A stretch of DNA of 64,000 bases from contig JAKJHU010000030.1 in assembly GCA_022316685.1 (NCBI GenBank), positions 7,156,860 through 7,220,859 on the forward strand. The letters are read 5' to 3'. This document shows, piece after piece, positions 26,637 through 39,600 of this stretch (position 1 is the first letter of the stretch; each line of letters starts with the position of its first letter). A program made the position numbers and the translations under genes. Under the pieces are notes generated by a model that saw only the letters and a list, made by a program, of their open reading frames with translations, did not search any database and had not been told where the DNA came from. The DNA comes from Progne subis subis (taxonomy: Eukaryota > Chordata > Aves > Passeriformes > Hirundinidae).

Positions 26637-29060
26637 ACCAAAGGGAAACAGGATGGAAAGAAATTTCTAGTGAGTGACAACAGTGAACCACCCTGGCATT
26701 TGCCAAGTATAGACAGTGAAACTGAACTTCTAGTTCAGCTTCAGAGAATGAACTTGTCCCACCTTTTTGCCTATTTCTTCAGGCCAGAGACCCTTCCACA
26801 AATTGTGTTACCTATGTCACAGTGCATCACTCTGTTGTGGTGATCTGGAATTCAGGTCGTTCTGAGAAAAATATCAAGGATTATAATAACTGTAGAGAGA
26901 TGGACTCCTTTAGAGAGTCACTGAGGCAAGTTCTAGGCTACTTCAGATGGCCTAAAGGGTTCCACATTGAGAAGGACTACTTGAGCACTTCAAGAACTCA
27001 ACATTCACGTTCCTAAATTAGGTTTCTAGTTTGCTAAGAGAATGTGCAGGGAATAGTATATGATAACCTTGTACAAATTAGTTACTGAAAGCTCTGAAAA
27101 AAAGGGCACGTGATTCAGACATAACTCAAGGAACTAGGTATCTTCAATCCATTATACTTCCTAGTGAGGTATCAGGGATTTTAATTCTTCTATTTGTGAT
27201 TGAAAGTCCTGCACAGTACAAAGAACCAAGGCCATACATTTATCTTCCTTGTAAAAAAGACCTTTAAAATAAGCAGAAAAGTAAATTACCATGCCACCTG
27301 CTATAGAATTCTGTGACTGAAACTTGGAAATTTTGAAAATATCTAGTGGAAAGAATCAACAGCAAGAAAAGATGAGCTTTTTTTGTCTTCTAGCTGCTAC
27401 AGGACTCTAGCAGTGAATTCAGTGCTTGTAAAATATAAGAAAGAAGCAAAAAGGAATCTTTCCCTCTCATAAATATGATAAGAAAAAGATATTTACCTTT
27501 GCATTCAGAAGATATTTGTTCGTGGTTTTTTTTTTCTTTTTCTTTCTCATGCCTTATATGATATAAGATCTGTTTGTAGGATTATTTTTAAATATGATCT
27601 GATTGAAGGCAATGTGCTCAGTCCCTGGGTGGGAAATATGCTTCATTTAAGTCAACAGCAATCTGTACTGCTGATTAAAAAACAAGTGCTGATGGCCTTC
27701 ACATGGAGTCTCATCCATCAAACCTTAGCTAAGAAGTTGGTAGAGAAAATTATGGTGATAAGAGGGGAGGGATGCTGGACAATGTTCCGTGAGACATGGA
27801 ACAACAGGAACAACAAAAAAATCATGAATTATCTGTTCTTAAATGTTCTGTCAGTGAGGAAAACTGGCTTGGAAAAGAGAATTTCAAACTGTTTGATGGT
27901 TGCATGTCCTGGGAATTCAAATGAACTTTGTCATCACTGCCAGTTTCATAAAAGAATGAAGTCTCCAGCAAGGCACAGATGGTAATTCTGAATGAACAGA
28001 TGATTATGCCAAGAGAATATTATGCTTGAAAACACATTTTATTGATATATGAGTGAAGCTGTTAGAAGGACATCTATGGAAAAAAGGACTTAGAACTTTA
28101 TTGAGCACCTGAATACAATAAGAAATTAGGGAGTGGCTATAGGCTATTTCATTAATTCTTCAGTCCTGCTTACAGGAAATTAATTGGAAAATTATCCAGA
28201 AATACTGATGATTAAAATGGTACTATGATTTATGAGAACCACAAAAAGATGTGTAACAACACCAATTAGATATTAAGCTGTATTTACCATTGACTCTAAG
28301 TTAATTTCATTGAAGCAAAAAAAGTTATGCCCATTGATGTTTATGGACTCACAAGCCCAAACATATGTCCCTGGTTGTGCTGTAAGTTAATTGGTTTACA
28401 ATTGTTAAATGCATTGTCTCACTTGGTAAAGTTATTTGCACTTACATCTGTGTCATCCCACAGCCAAGGTGGGTACCCTGACTTCAGTGGAATTGCTGTG
28501 ACTGTAAACCAAGGATCTGATATGATGAGGCATCAGAATAGGAGTGCATGATTTCTGCATCACTGGCTTTCAAACTGTTGACTTTATAATTTATGTGACT
28601 ATTACTAAGTGAAGGCTTGAAACAACATATTTGGATTCCACATCAATCTCAAATCCAAAGTTGCACCCTTGAGGTCAATATCTTGTCACTTCAAGATGGT
28701 TAATGGAAGAAGAAATGACCACATGAGATTTTTATTGGTGTGGAAGATATCCAGCAGTTATGTCTTGCCGGGGCACTTCAGAGGGGCGAGCCTCACCTTT
28801 TCCATACATTTTCTTGAGCATAGAAGGCAAGTCTCAGAGACAGATGACACTGGTGAAATAGTACAATCTCTGTAGCTTGAAGGAAACTATATTCATCTCC
28901 AACATTGAATAAAAAAATAAGACATATCCCTCAGAAACACCTATCCCAATGCCAGTGATGAAAATATATGAGGGTTTTCCTAAGCTATTTAAAAACGACT
29001 CATATTCAGTTACAAAATAATGTATGAAATTACGAATAACCAAACGATTTTGATTAAACT

Positions 29061-29096
29061 GGGGGTGGGGGATGGGGACAGGGGAGAGGAAGGGGG
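29061..29096 (+). other. Putative G-quadruplex motif
   Basis: Five runs of four or five G are separated by loops of one to seven bases ('gggggtgggggatgggg' followed by two more runs). This satisfies the usual intramolecular G-quadruplex pattern on the plus strand. No promoter or gene start is recognised beside it. Confidence 0.8.
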
Positions 29097-29344
29097 AGAA
29101 ACCAAAACCAGAGACAAACATAGTCTTTTAGGTTTCTTTTTCAATGTGAGACAAATGCAAATTTTAGTAAAGGAGAAATTAGAAGGAAAATAAGAGATTA
29201 CAGGAATTCCTTCTTACCACATATTTTCCTACTGCTGTAATTGAGGGGTTTGTGTCATGAAATGGAATCTATGGGTCAGATTAAAACTCCATTTTTGCAA
29301 TGGTGCAGGTGGATTTCAAAGCCAATAAAGTCATATTAGTGCAG

Positions 29345-29429
29345 TGAAACATCATCCACAAAGCCGTTTGTATGTGCGAGATGAATACATTAACTTCCCA
29401 GCAGATGGCTGTGAATTCTTCCAGACAGA
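29345..29429 (+). other. Speculative internal exon candidate B (85 bp)
   Basis: It follows 'atattagtgcag' and ends at 'cagacaga|gtatgt', a good donor. It starts with two bases completing a codon and reads open ('RLYVRDEYINFPADG' in the centre) to two leftover bases (phase 1 to phase 2). The start phase agrees with the candidate at 23519. The acceptor tract is weak and the open frame is only about 60 codons, so this is low-confidence. Confidence 0.18.
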
Positions 29430-31983
29430 GTATGTCTTGGGTTTTCAAGAACCATTTATCAAAAGGAACACTGAATCATGTTCAGTTCTGCAGTAATCAC
29501 TCCAGGGAAGCAAGTGCTAAATGGTTTAAAGATCAGAGACAAATGTAGTGCTTTGTCAGCTCCAGTGGCCACTGGGCTATACATTGCATCCACCGGCACT
29601 TCATGAGCACCCATTACCTGTTGCTTTGTGATGCCAGTTATATACACCTTGAGTATTTATTTAGAAAACTTTCTTTTAATCAGTGGGAGAAAGCATGTAA
29701 ATTACATTTTGAATATCCAGCTTGATTCAGTACCTGCATTTCTTATAATGCTTTTGGTTCTGCCATTGTGAAGTGAGAAGTGATCAGTAGACATTTAGAA
29801 AAAGGAGATCTGCATTAGGTAAACAAGGAAAATATTTCCTATATTTTTAAATGGAACTTTTTAATGGAGGATACAGAAACATGTTTTGTAAAAGGATTTT
29901 AGACTTCAGCTAAAGAGATCCTGTGTAATATTGATGGAATAAAAGGATTAACATTTGTGAGTTTAGGACACCTTCCATTGAATGTTGTCAATTCAATGTG
30001 CAGACCTAACTTTACAAGGCTTCCCATCGGTCCAATGATGTAGATAAACTTTACCCTATTGGGCTGCTTTTCTCCCATTCAAGCAGGATGAGGGCACGCA
30101 GCACCTTGAAAGCTAAGTGATGAAACTCAGGGAACAAAAAGCGATATTCTTACTGGGGATTTAGTAATATTCTTACTGGCAGGGAATCATAACAGGATTT
30201 TCTAAGTGGCTGATGTAATGCCATATCTTACATTTAGATATCCCATAGCAAACACAGTGCGTGGGAATTTATAATAAGCCATTAGAAAATTTGAAGCCTG
30301 TAAATATCTGGAGGGCACTGGTCATGTTTATTGGCTGTCATTTAGGAAAGAGGGGACAGCTGCTATAATAGAAAGTGAAATGTCAGAATCTTTCAATCAA
30401 TATATTCTACACTTATAATGGGTATGCTAAGTCTGGAACAGACAAAAAATGGCAACTTCCTTCCCTAATCTTTACCAATCTCATCTCCAGTGCTCTATCA
30501 CAAACAGATTGCTTATGTATTTGGTGAATATAGCAGACATCATGCCATAATGTACTACAAATGTTAAAAGGGCAAGTGATGGTTGTAGTTTATTTTTCAT
30601 GTGTATAAATGTTCAATTACACTCTGCCAAGTGTAAATCTTGGCAAAGATTAGACGAAAATAATCTAAGAATAGCATTATCAGGCAAGAGTGTAAATCCA
30701 TGTACTAGGAAATGTGTATTGTTCTACCAGATGGAAATGCCAGGACAGCTTGCATTCAGAGAATTATGAAATCCCATCCCTTCCCAGTTTCTCTTTTGCC
30801 TGGGTGCAGGTCCATGGCATCAGCTGGTGGCAAGTGTAGAATTAGTCCTGATATATTTGAAAACAAGGAAATGGAAATTCAGGGGGATTTTTCATTATCA
30901 GATAATAGCATAAATTTCCTTTTTAGGCATAACTAACTGTTCATATATATGTAGTCAACTTTCTCTTTTTTTTACTGGATTTTTGTTGACAGAAAAGGTT
31001 CATCAAGATTTGACTATAATGGTTCCAAACCTTACTGAATGCATCAGGATTTGTATAGCTCCCACTGAAAGTAATATGATTGTAAGAGTTTTGTAAGTAC
31101 AGTTGTTTTATGCAGAAAGCATTTCATTATTATCTCTTTAGCTATTTTAATGGACAAATGTACAGAACCTAAGGCCAGATTTTATTTATTTTTTTTTTTA
31201 ATACACGTGCAAATTAAAATCTACTTATTAATTTCTTGACCATTAATTACTCTCCAATAATCTGGAGGAAACTAGACAAAACTTTGTCATTTTACATCAC
31301 ATTATCAGAGAAATTGTAAGCTCAAAAGTCTGATCCTTCATCCAAAGGAATGAAAACATGCAGAACTATCAGAGAAAGAGGAAACAAAACTTTGTTTCTT
31401 CACTTCGCAGAGAGGAACAAAAATCTGTATCCCCTCATAAGCTTCTTCTTTCCTATCATGAAGCAAGAAGATTAGGTTTTCTTCCCATGTAGTTTCTGTT
31501 CTATAAGAGTGGAGTATTTGTGAAAAAGTGCCTCAGCACTTATTAAATTTTATTCTTTGCCTTTGTCTTTTCACCCTTCCAAAAAAATTCTATGTTGGAG
31601 ACAAGAGGAGATTGAATGATTGATTAAACAGCTGAATTATGGGACCAAGCACTGGCTGTTCTCAGGTCCTACTTAGCTCATGTGGCACTGATAGACTGCA
31701 CTTCTCATAAGGGTGTCAGAAATCAGGAAGCCTTGTAGGACCAGAGTCTGCTCTGTTTGGGAAACTCAGTAAGTCCAATGGATCTGGGCAATTTTGGCTG
31801 GATTCTAGTTGACTAGTATAACGTCTGTGAGGTAAGAAACACTAGTTCCTTAAAAAATCAACACAGCTCATATTAATGGGAACCACACTGATTATTACCC
31901 TTGGCTTGCCTATTGTCTTCTTTCAACTGCTTTGCAATAAAATGGACCTTGATTTTTGAAATTCTGGTCTCTAAAACCAGACA

Positions 31984-31990
<7 letters not shown>

Positions 31991-32041
<51 letters not shown>
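31991..32041 (+). repeat. Poly(A) tract, 51 A
   Basis: Uninterrupted run of A. An AATAAA occurs about 50 bases upstream (31937-31942), but no retrocopy body or flanking duplication was recognised, so the origin is unclear. The exact length may be unreliable in sequencing. Confidence 0.95.
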
Positions 32042-32043
<2 letters not shown>

Positions 32044-32459
32044 CTTGTTAAAAATCCAAAGTAAAATCCTAGTTTCTGATTTCTCTTGAAGAAATAACAT
32101 ATTAAGATGTTGACTAAAGCAAAACACCTTCAGAATTCAAATGCAGAAGATACAAATGATATATGTGGAGAGAATGAAGCTGTGACTGGCATTAGAATGA
32201 GACTGCCAGTATCTTCTCCATAAAATGAGGAAGATGGGTGATGCATATTTTTTGCTCAGTTTACACAGTCACTTAAGTATTGAAGTATTCATTTGGTATT
32301 AGGAATCTGTTAGGCAGTGGACTGGAGAGCTGGGTTTGTAACTTCCCATGCACACTTCCTGAATGTTATCAGCAACCTCCTTAATCTATCCTAAGCACTG
32401 GATTCCTTCTGTGTAAGGAATAGGTTACAAAGGTTCTCAGATAAATTGGTGATTGTGGA

Positions 32460-32475
32460 TTTTTTTTTTTTTTTT
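32460..32475. repeat. Poly(T) tract, 16 T
   Basis: Homopolymer followed by 'aacaataaatta'. Simple repeat only. Confidence 0.9.
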
Positions 32476-33334
32476 AACAATAAATTACATTTTATTTACA
32501 CTGCATTGCGGGAATATAACAAATACTGTTCTTAAGAGATTAATGATATGCAGAATATGCTGCTGAATATTTGTGATTAGAAAACGAACATCAAGTGAGA
32601 AAAGAAAAACTGGAAAATATCTAACACTAATATATAATTCTCATGTAAAATTGGGGGTCTTATTTGGGATTAAATGACTAATTAGAAAGGATGGTTTGCC
32701 TAATTTGTCTGCTAGTCCAGGACTTTTGGCATAACAAATAATAAAGCAAAAGCATTGAGGCATATTTGTTAATGATTTGTGACATTCATCAACTACAAAG
32801 GATCATATACTAGTGTTTGAGGATAAAAATTGAAAAATCAACACAAACCCAACCATTTTAGAAGGACAAAGCTCAACCCATAAACATATCTGCACACATT
32901 CAGACATATTTATATAATTGAAACATTATTGGCAGAGTAACATGCTGGAAATATCAGGGAACAGTTCTGGAAAGGAACAGTAAAACATAGGTCCTGAAAA
33001 AAAAAATTTGTTAATATCTTACCTTTGAACCAGTTGACCAGGTAGAAAAAATGTAATTCCTTCTCCAGTGGACTCAAAATATAATTACAGGTGCATAATC
33101 AAAAATAATCAACCACAAAACTTACTTCTAGAGGACGCTGCTCAGAGAGTTGAAGATTCTTAAACAACAACAAAAAATTCAGGGCAACTGTGCTGAAAAT
33201 ATTACCTCTTATTTTCATCTTTTAAAACCACATTTTAAAAAAAAAGGTCACATGTTACCATGGGTTAGCACAATTTTTTTTCTAGTTATGGAGAAATGTG
33301 AAATGTTTTTCCCTACCCTGACCGTGCAGTAGTT

Positions 33335-33361
33335 GGGGGGGGGGGGGGGGGGGGGGGGGGG
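33335..33361 (+). repeat. Poly(G) tract, 27 G
   Basis: Uninterrupted G run just inside the 5' end of the probable LTR, followed by 'tgggacaggg'. It can form quadruplex structures and is a likely site of length error. Confidence 0.95.
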
Positions 33362-34517
33362 TGGGACAGGGACCTATCAAAAAGCTGGCCAGGATATTGG
33401 CAGCTAAGTTAACCAATAGGAAATGTCAATGTGACTTTGGAGGGGACATTTAAAACTAATCTGCTGCTGATCGCCCTCTCTCGCTTTGGAATCAGCCGTG
33501 AGGTGACATCGTGGGCGGCGGGCAGCCCCAGGTCAGGCCCTGCTGCCCCTCTGTGCGGCCGGGCCGGGCCTCAGCCGGGCCTCTGGGGGCCGCTGCCCAC
33601 ACAGGGAGGGCCAGGGGCCGGCTGAGCCCCTTTCCTCTGCTGCCTGGCAGGGAAGAGGGGCGGCTGCAGCTCGGCAGTGCCGGCCACGGGCTCGGACCAG
33701 TGGCAGAAAGGGCCAAAGCCATGGCCCAGCTTAATCGCCACCGGCAGCGGAGAAACAAAGCCTGCAGCTTCTTAACAACTCTGAGCTGAGACGCCTTGGA
33801 TGAGACCGAGGGGTGGAAAAAAGGACATCTACCAGCTTCCTCCATCAGCACAGCTTGGCATTTTCTTCAGCTCTTGCAGCCTCGGTGCTTGCATGTGGTT
33901 TGTGCAAGCCCATGCGGATGTAACCCTTCCCTAGCAACAGGGAACTTTTAAAGCAGAATTCTGCTTTAAGAGAAAGAAGAAAGAAAAACAGAAGGTACAT
34001 AGAAAACAGACACTGCATGAAGTCAGTTAGATTAGAAGTAAAATTACTAATAATATTGGAATAGGATTGAAGAAGTGGACATTTTTAACCAGACTTCTCT
34101 AAGGTAAACTATGGAGAAATGAACTGTTCTTTGCACTATCTTAGTATTATTTGGGTAGAATGCTATTCTAATTAAAATTAAGGACTGATGTAATTGAGAT
34201 TTCTTTGGGAACTTTAAAGCTCCCCTCCTGGGTTAAAAGGAGGTCTCAGCCTTTGAGACAAAGATAATTTTAGACTTGAAGAAGTATTCATAAATAGTAC
34301 CCCAGATACACTGAGAAGCTTTGCTAATAGAACATCACAGTCTGCGAAAACTCCAGGCGGCAGCAGATGTGTGACACTGAGAGCACTGGACTATTTTGTC
34401 TTGTGGCAAACGTCTTCGTAAACAATCTTTGAGAGACTTTTCTCCTAAAGTAATGAGTGATTATATCTAAATAGTGAAACTGACTGAAAATCATAAATTG
34501 TGTCTTTCTGTAATAAT

Positions 34518-34518
34518 T

Positions 34519-34543
<25 letters not shown>
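34518..34543. repeat. (TA)n microsatellite
   Basis: About thirteen uninterrupted TA units within the AT-rich part of the probable LTR. Confidence 0.95.
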
Positions 34544-34550
<7 letters not shown>

Positions 34551-34740
34551 TTCTTTCAATAAGAAAGTTAATAGTTTGTAAGAGGAAAGAAGTGTGTTTT
34601 AAAGTGTCATTCTGTTTTAGTTTAAATTTTTTTTCTCAACTTTTTTTTCTTTTTTATTCTTTTAGTATATGTTAATAAAACTATTTTATTAAGCTTAAGC
34701 TTGCTTTGTTTTTTTTTCTCCTAATCTCTCCCTCCTACAA

Positions 34741-35786
34741 AAAAAAGAATAAATGCTAAAATCCCTACACATGTTCAAGTCTATTTAGTTTGAATAGTGA
34801 ATTTTATTTGAAAATACAACCTATTAAACTGTAATGGTTCTTAAGTATTCTGTACCTTGTTGGGTTGTGGTAATGGGCACATTACATTCTTCCTGGTATA
34901 AATGCTTCAGAGCTGACACCTTCTTAAGAAAATTACCTGGAATATTTTGGGGTTTTTTTTGTAAACCACCGAAAAATTTTTTTATCTATTGCAAACACAG
35001 GGGCATTTATTAATACTTTTAACTGCTGGATGTGTGTCACTGTTTGACTTTCCATTCTGAAAGGAGGTATTAGATGAAACATCTTGTCACTTACAGGTCC
35101 CCATGGTTTGTTATAGAAATTCCTGAAAGAGAATAGAACCCACAATATGCTGCTGTTATTTGCAGCATTGCTTTTGAGAGTAGAGCAGCATCTTAAAGGA
35201 TCTGCTCCCCAGCAAATTAAGGGATGGAGCTTTCATTCTTGCTTTCCTATTCAAATACATCTCCGATTGGAATTGTCAACTAATGATGAAATAATTTTAC
35301 TGTGAAGTCACCCTGCTGACACTGCCAAAATCACTTTTCGTAGTTTTTCTAGGAAGCCTACTCAATGCAAAACCAGAAAAGATATGAGGGTGTCAGGAAT
35401 GCTTGGCACAATCTACAGCTGCGATTCAGTCTTATAGTTGTATGGGAAAGGCAGCAAGGAGGGCAGGGAAATCCTTTTCTTGGAGTTTTAGATATCTTGG
35501 AGCTCGTGTCACTGTCAGTATTTCTGCTAATACTGGAAACTGCCAAGTAACATGCAACAAGTGGAAACTATGCCCTTCATGTAGGAGAACATAGGAGCTT
35601 TGTTTTGGGGACAAATTGTAATAAATTCTAATAAAGTTCTACCTACCTATCTAGATTTCAGGAACTGAAATTTCAACCCTGAAATTCCAACCCTGAAATT
35701 CCAGGGGGGGACTGGCCCCTAACAGAGAGAAACGAAGAAGGTTTCAGCCTTCTGAGTACAGTAAGGCAAATATACTTAAATGGTTC
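34741..35786. other. Unassigned sequence
   Basis: No gene or repeat is recognised. A 15-bp direct repeat ('aaccctgaaattcca', twice in tandem) lies at about 35673-35703, just before the CR1 fragment. Confidence 0.35.
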
Positions 35787-35975
35787 ATCTAATGAGGCAC
35801 AGGAACAAGTTGCCCAGAGAAGTTATGAATGCCTCACTCCTGGAAATGTTCAAGACCACGCTGGATGGGGCTCTGAGCAAACTGGTCTAGTGGAAGGTGT
35901 CCCTGCCCATGTCAGGGTGTTTGGAACTAGATGATCTTTAAAGTCCCTTCCAACCCAAACTATTCTATGATTCCA
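35787..35975 (+). repeat. CR1 LINE 3' end (plus strand)
   Basis: Diagnostic CR1 3'-terminal landmarks appear in order: 'ttgcccagagaagttatg', 'ctggaaatgttcaagacc', 'gctggatggggctctgagca', 'actggtctagtggaaggtgt', 'tagatgatctttaaagtccc' and 'ttccaacccaaactattcta'. The copy is truncated to about 190 bp and keeps only the 3' terminus, with no coding sequence. Divergence from the usual motifs is moderate. Confidence 0.95.
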
Positions 35976-36622
35976 TCCCACAGTGTGCAACTGGGAAATC
36001 ATAAAACGTTAGGCACACAGAATAATTTCCACAGTTACAAATAAGACTATGTGTGAAAATATGGATTTTAGGATTTGAGGAGTGTAGGTTCCAATATAGA
36101 AGACATGCCTTAGTGCTGATCCTGAATCTTAATAATACCATTAAATATTGAAGAGTAAAGCAATTCTGACCAGATTCTGCTTTGTGTAATGTTGTAAATC
36201 AACGCTGGAATAAGAATGCAGTTTTCTAGAATGAGTCCTGCGCTACTTCTCAGAAATGCCACTATCTCAGTTCTGGCAAAACCTTGTAATTGGGAAAAAA
36301 AAATAGAATTTAAACAGACAGCTCGTGACAACAAAATCCAGAACAGTTTAGTGCAGACTTGTGCTCATTACCATTTCCTGAAATGTTTTTACTGACTTAA
36401 ATAGTGGTGAATCAAGCCTTGAAGTGACCTGGCAAAGTAAGCAGACACTGATAAATGTGGATTGGTTGTCCTGTCTTCAAGCAAACCCTTCATTGTTTTT
36501 ATTGTATGTTAACACTGAAAGGCTATATATGGAACTATGACTCTGACTCATTGGTAAATTATGTCATTTTCAAATAGGAATATTAGTACCCAATGATAAT
36601 GATAGCAAAACTAAAGTAAATT

Positions 36623-36643
36623 AAAAAAAAAAAAAAAAAAAAA
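36623..36643. repeat. Poly(A) tract, 21 A
   Basis: Uninterrupted A run with no recognised retrocopy upstream. Confidence 0.9.
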
Positions 36644-39600
36644 GGATTGACTCAAACTTCAGAAAAGTTATTAAAGCACAATACAGTCCTTCTTAAAGCA
36701 AAACCAGAAACAAATTGACCACTGTGCCTTTGTTTATTGTTCCCTATATGGTAAAATACAGATATTTGGAAGGACATTATGAGCTCTTCATTGCTTTCTT
36801 GTTCATTTTGTTAAGTAAAGTATTTTATATTTGGCTATTTTTCTTCCTTGGTCAGTGTTTGGTACATTGCCACATAATCAGCTGCATATGAGCAATTTTT
36901 ATTAATGAAAACTGTGATGAACTCAGTGCATTAAAATTAACTATATGGGAAAAATACTGATACTCCCAAGCCAGTGATTTCTGTGTCTGTGATCTCCATT
37001 GAATGTCCAGATATTATTAAAAGAAGTAACTAAAAAGATCAGACATAGCAGTTTTGTGAACTCATGACAGATCCTCACTAAGACTTATGGCTGGCTCAAG
37101 GGCATTCTTACTAATTAGTCTGATGAGGATTTTAGTATTCTCAGTGCTTTTATTGAAGATGAGACGCATTAATCATCAAGCCAGATGATCTGTTTTTGTT
37201 AAAGAGGTACTATGACTAATGCACATTTCTAGCCAAAACAGATAAAGAAAGATGGCAATAAATATCTAAAGACTGAAGAGCAAAATTAAATTTGGATGTG
37301 AGGCAGGCCAGATATACTCAAATACTACCAGCCTGAATTTTTAAAGCAGCTTTGGAACATTAGTTGACTCCTCTTGATGTCCAAGTGCATAAGTGAACAT
37401 GAAAGAACTGGAGATGATGTCTTGATCTCTTTTAAGTCAGGATTTCAATCCATACATGTTTCCAGATCCTAAATGACAATCAGTAGTTATTAAGAGTGCT
37501 GTTATTCTTCCCTCTAAAGATCGCAAATATTTGTAGTTACTGTAAAGCAAAAGTACTATTTGATGAATGTGAAGCTTTCCACATTGGCTTATGTCATTTA
37601 TTTGAACTGAAGAAAATAGCGCTGGGAGAAACTATGGAAAGCTATTCAATCCATCTTTGTACTCTACTTATACCTTGTTTGGAGTAGTTGCCAGATCTAC
37701 CCAACTAATTGCTGACATTAAAATTTTGTACTGTTTAAATGAACTAAAAAATCTGGGGAAAAACTTCAAATATTTTTATTTCAGAACAGTGAATATTTCT
37801 ACTCTTATCTCTTTACATAAGTTACAAATTAACAAGTTACAAAATCTGAAATAAGGAATGTTGTGTAGACAAATATGCTTTATTCCAGCTACAGGAAATA
37901 GAGGATTTCCAGATCATGGCAGTCAAGACCCTGCCAAGATGAAGAGTGGAATAATTAAAGATAAATATCTCATAAATGTGTTAAAGTATTTCTTTTGGAA
38001 ATTACAAGGAGGGGGACAGGGCTTGGTGGTTGTTTGCAACAAATAGGGAAACTAACTGAATAGAACAACATAATGATAGAAAAAATATTCATGCCTCTAG
38101 TGATTTGGATATATCACTTCAGACATCATTTAAAACACATTGAAATGAGGCTATTAAATCAGAACATATGCTTAAAACAGTACTGAAAAGAAGTGAGCCA
38201 GTACACATTGAAGTTTTGTGAATTCCTCCAGCATTCCCTCCTAGGCTTACTGGGTATGATTTAGCTGTCCAGGCAAAAGTGTGTATTGCCATTTGAGATG
38301 GCACAGGTATCTTTCCTGTCTGCCTTTTATGTCTTCTGAAGCATAGTGGTCTGCTGTACCAGCTCCAGCCCAATTTCTGCCAGCCCCATCTAGATACCTT
38401 GGACAGCCTGCAGCATCTCAAATGGCTGCTGACTGAATCCCACTAGCAGTGTTCACTGGTAGCTGTAAACCACAACTCATGCTACAACAGTGACAAAATG
38501 TCCAGAGACTGCCACTCAGTGCAGTGGGAGAGCACTTAAGCCCTTTGTAATAGGAGATATGGAGATGTCTCAGATTTGCCTTGCATCTTGTCAAAATTTG
38601 ATGTTTCTGGCAGCTGGGGAGTCTTCTTTTATTAGTGTGCTATGAGCAGTCCCCAACATTCATGAGCCAATGAATTGTTCAGCTTCAAAAATATTACAAA
38701 GCCAGGCCAGAGTTTGCCAATGCATATCATACTGCCCAGAAAGAGAGAGGCTAATCAAAGCTGAAGCTTTATGGAACTCCTATCATTAATGTGAAAAGAG
38801 GGGGAAAAGTCAGCATTTCTACAAAATCTTTGAATATCAAAGGTATTCCCCCCTCTGAAGATCTGAAAGTTATATTACTATTGTTTTACCAGAGGGCTCC
38901 TTCAATTAATATTTTGTTTCACTGGAGATGGCTAAATAAGGCCTTTGATCCTAAAATATCAACTAATGTACCGCTTTTCAAGTGCTACGCCTTACTCAAT
39001 GAAAAAAAAAAAAAAAAAGGGAAAAATAAACACACTCAGGACAGACATAGCTATCAGGTGCAGATTCATAGTTTACTGACTGTCTTTAATATAAAAATTC
39101 CCTAAGAGTTATGTCTAAAGTTGAAAATATTTGTCATCACTGTTAGTAATAGAACCAAAGTAACACTTAATCTAGTGAAGTGGCCCACTCAAGGAAATGT
39201 TTTCAAAGGTTAGGCAAACATGTGCTCAGATCTGTATGATTCAATCATGGACCTGAAATCACACCCTGGGTAAGCCCAGTAAGCCATATATTTAGGACAA
39301 TAAACTAGGTAACAGTCTCAGATAAACGGGTTTTTCTCTTATGTTTATTTATTGCAACTCACCACCAATATTTGCACAATCTAAATGATGTCTTAACTAA
39401 TAAGATACAACCTCTCGCTTTCTCTCCTTTACCCCTATTTCTTGTCCTGCCCCTGGTGCAGTAAGTAATTTTCTATACAAAATAGTGCAGGTTGAATAGG
39501 TAAAAGAGACAATGGTCCTCCTTAGCACAGGAAATTCTCTTGGGCTATGGGAAACAGAGGCTCAAATGCTGTCTCTGAAAGTGATATAATTGCAGCTAAA

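Larger units (their letters stand above)
26637..33330. other. Unassigned AT-rich sequence, about 6.7 kb
   Basis: No gene or named repeat is recognised. It holds a G-quadruplex-type tract at 29061-29096, a speculative exon-like segment at 29345-29429, a long poly(A) at 31991-32041 and a T16 run at 32460-32475. ORFs at 27614-27985 (123 codons) and elsewhere lack domains. Confidence 0.35.
33332..34740 (+). mobile_element. Probable long ERV LTR, plus orientation
   Basis: A promoter-like start is visible: CCAAT at 33413-33417 and a TATA-like 'acatttaaaac' at 33447-33457, thirty bases further on. The preceding 'gacctatcaaaaagctggcc' and 'atattggcagctaagttaac' segments resemble a passerine LTR U3. 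A CpG-rich stretch follows (about 33505-33740), then AT-rich sequence with a (TA)n run, and an AATAAA at 34674-34679 before 'ttaagcttaagcttgctttg'. The distance from promoter to polyadenylation signal (about 1.2 kb) is long for an LTR, so the 3' boundary is uncertain. Part may be a different element. No duplication was found. ORFs within the CpG-rich part (up to 119 codons, both strands) are not recognisable proteins. Confidence 0.45.

Noticed and set aside
26030..26677. 215-codon ORF, the longest in the window
   Set aside because: It coincides with a probable LTR, has no domain, overlaps ORFs on the other strand and reads like composition-driven openness.
30490..30531. Segment after a strong polypyrimidine acceptor
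   Set aside because: More than one frame is open and looks equally protein-like, which shows how weak that criterion is here.
33492..33851. 119-codon ORF in CpG-rich DNA
   Set aside because: GC-rich DNA has few stops; it lies within the probable LTR with competing frames on both strands.
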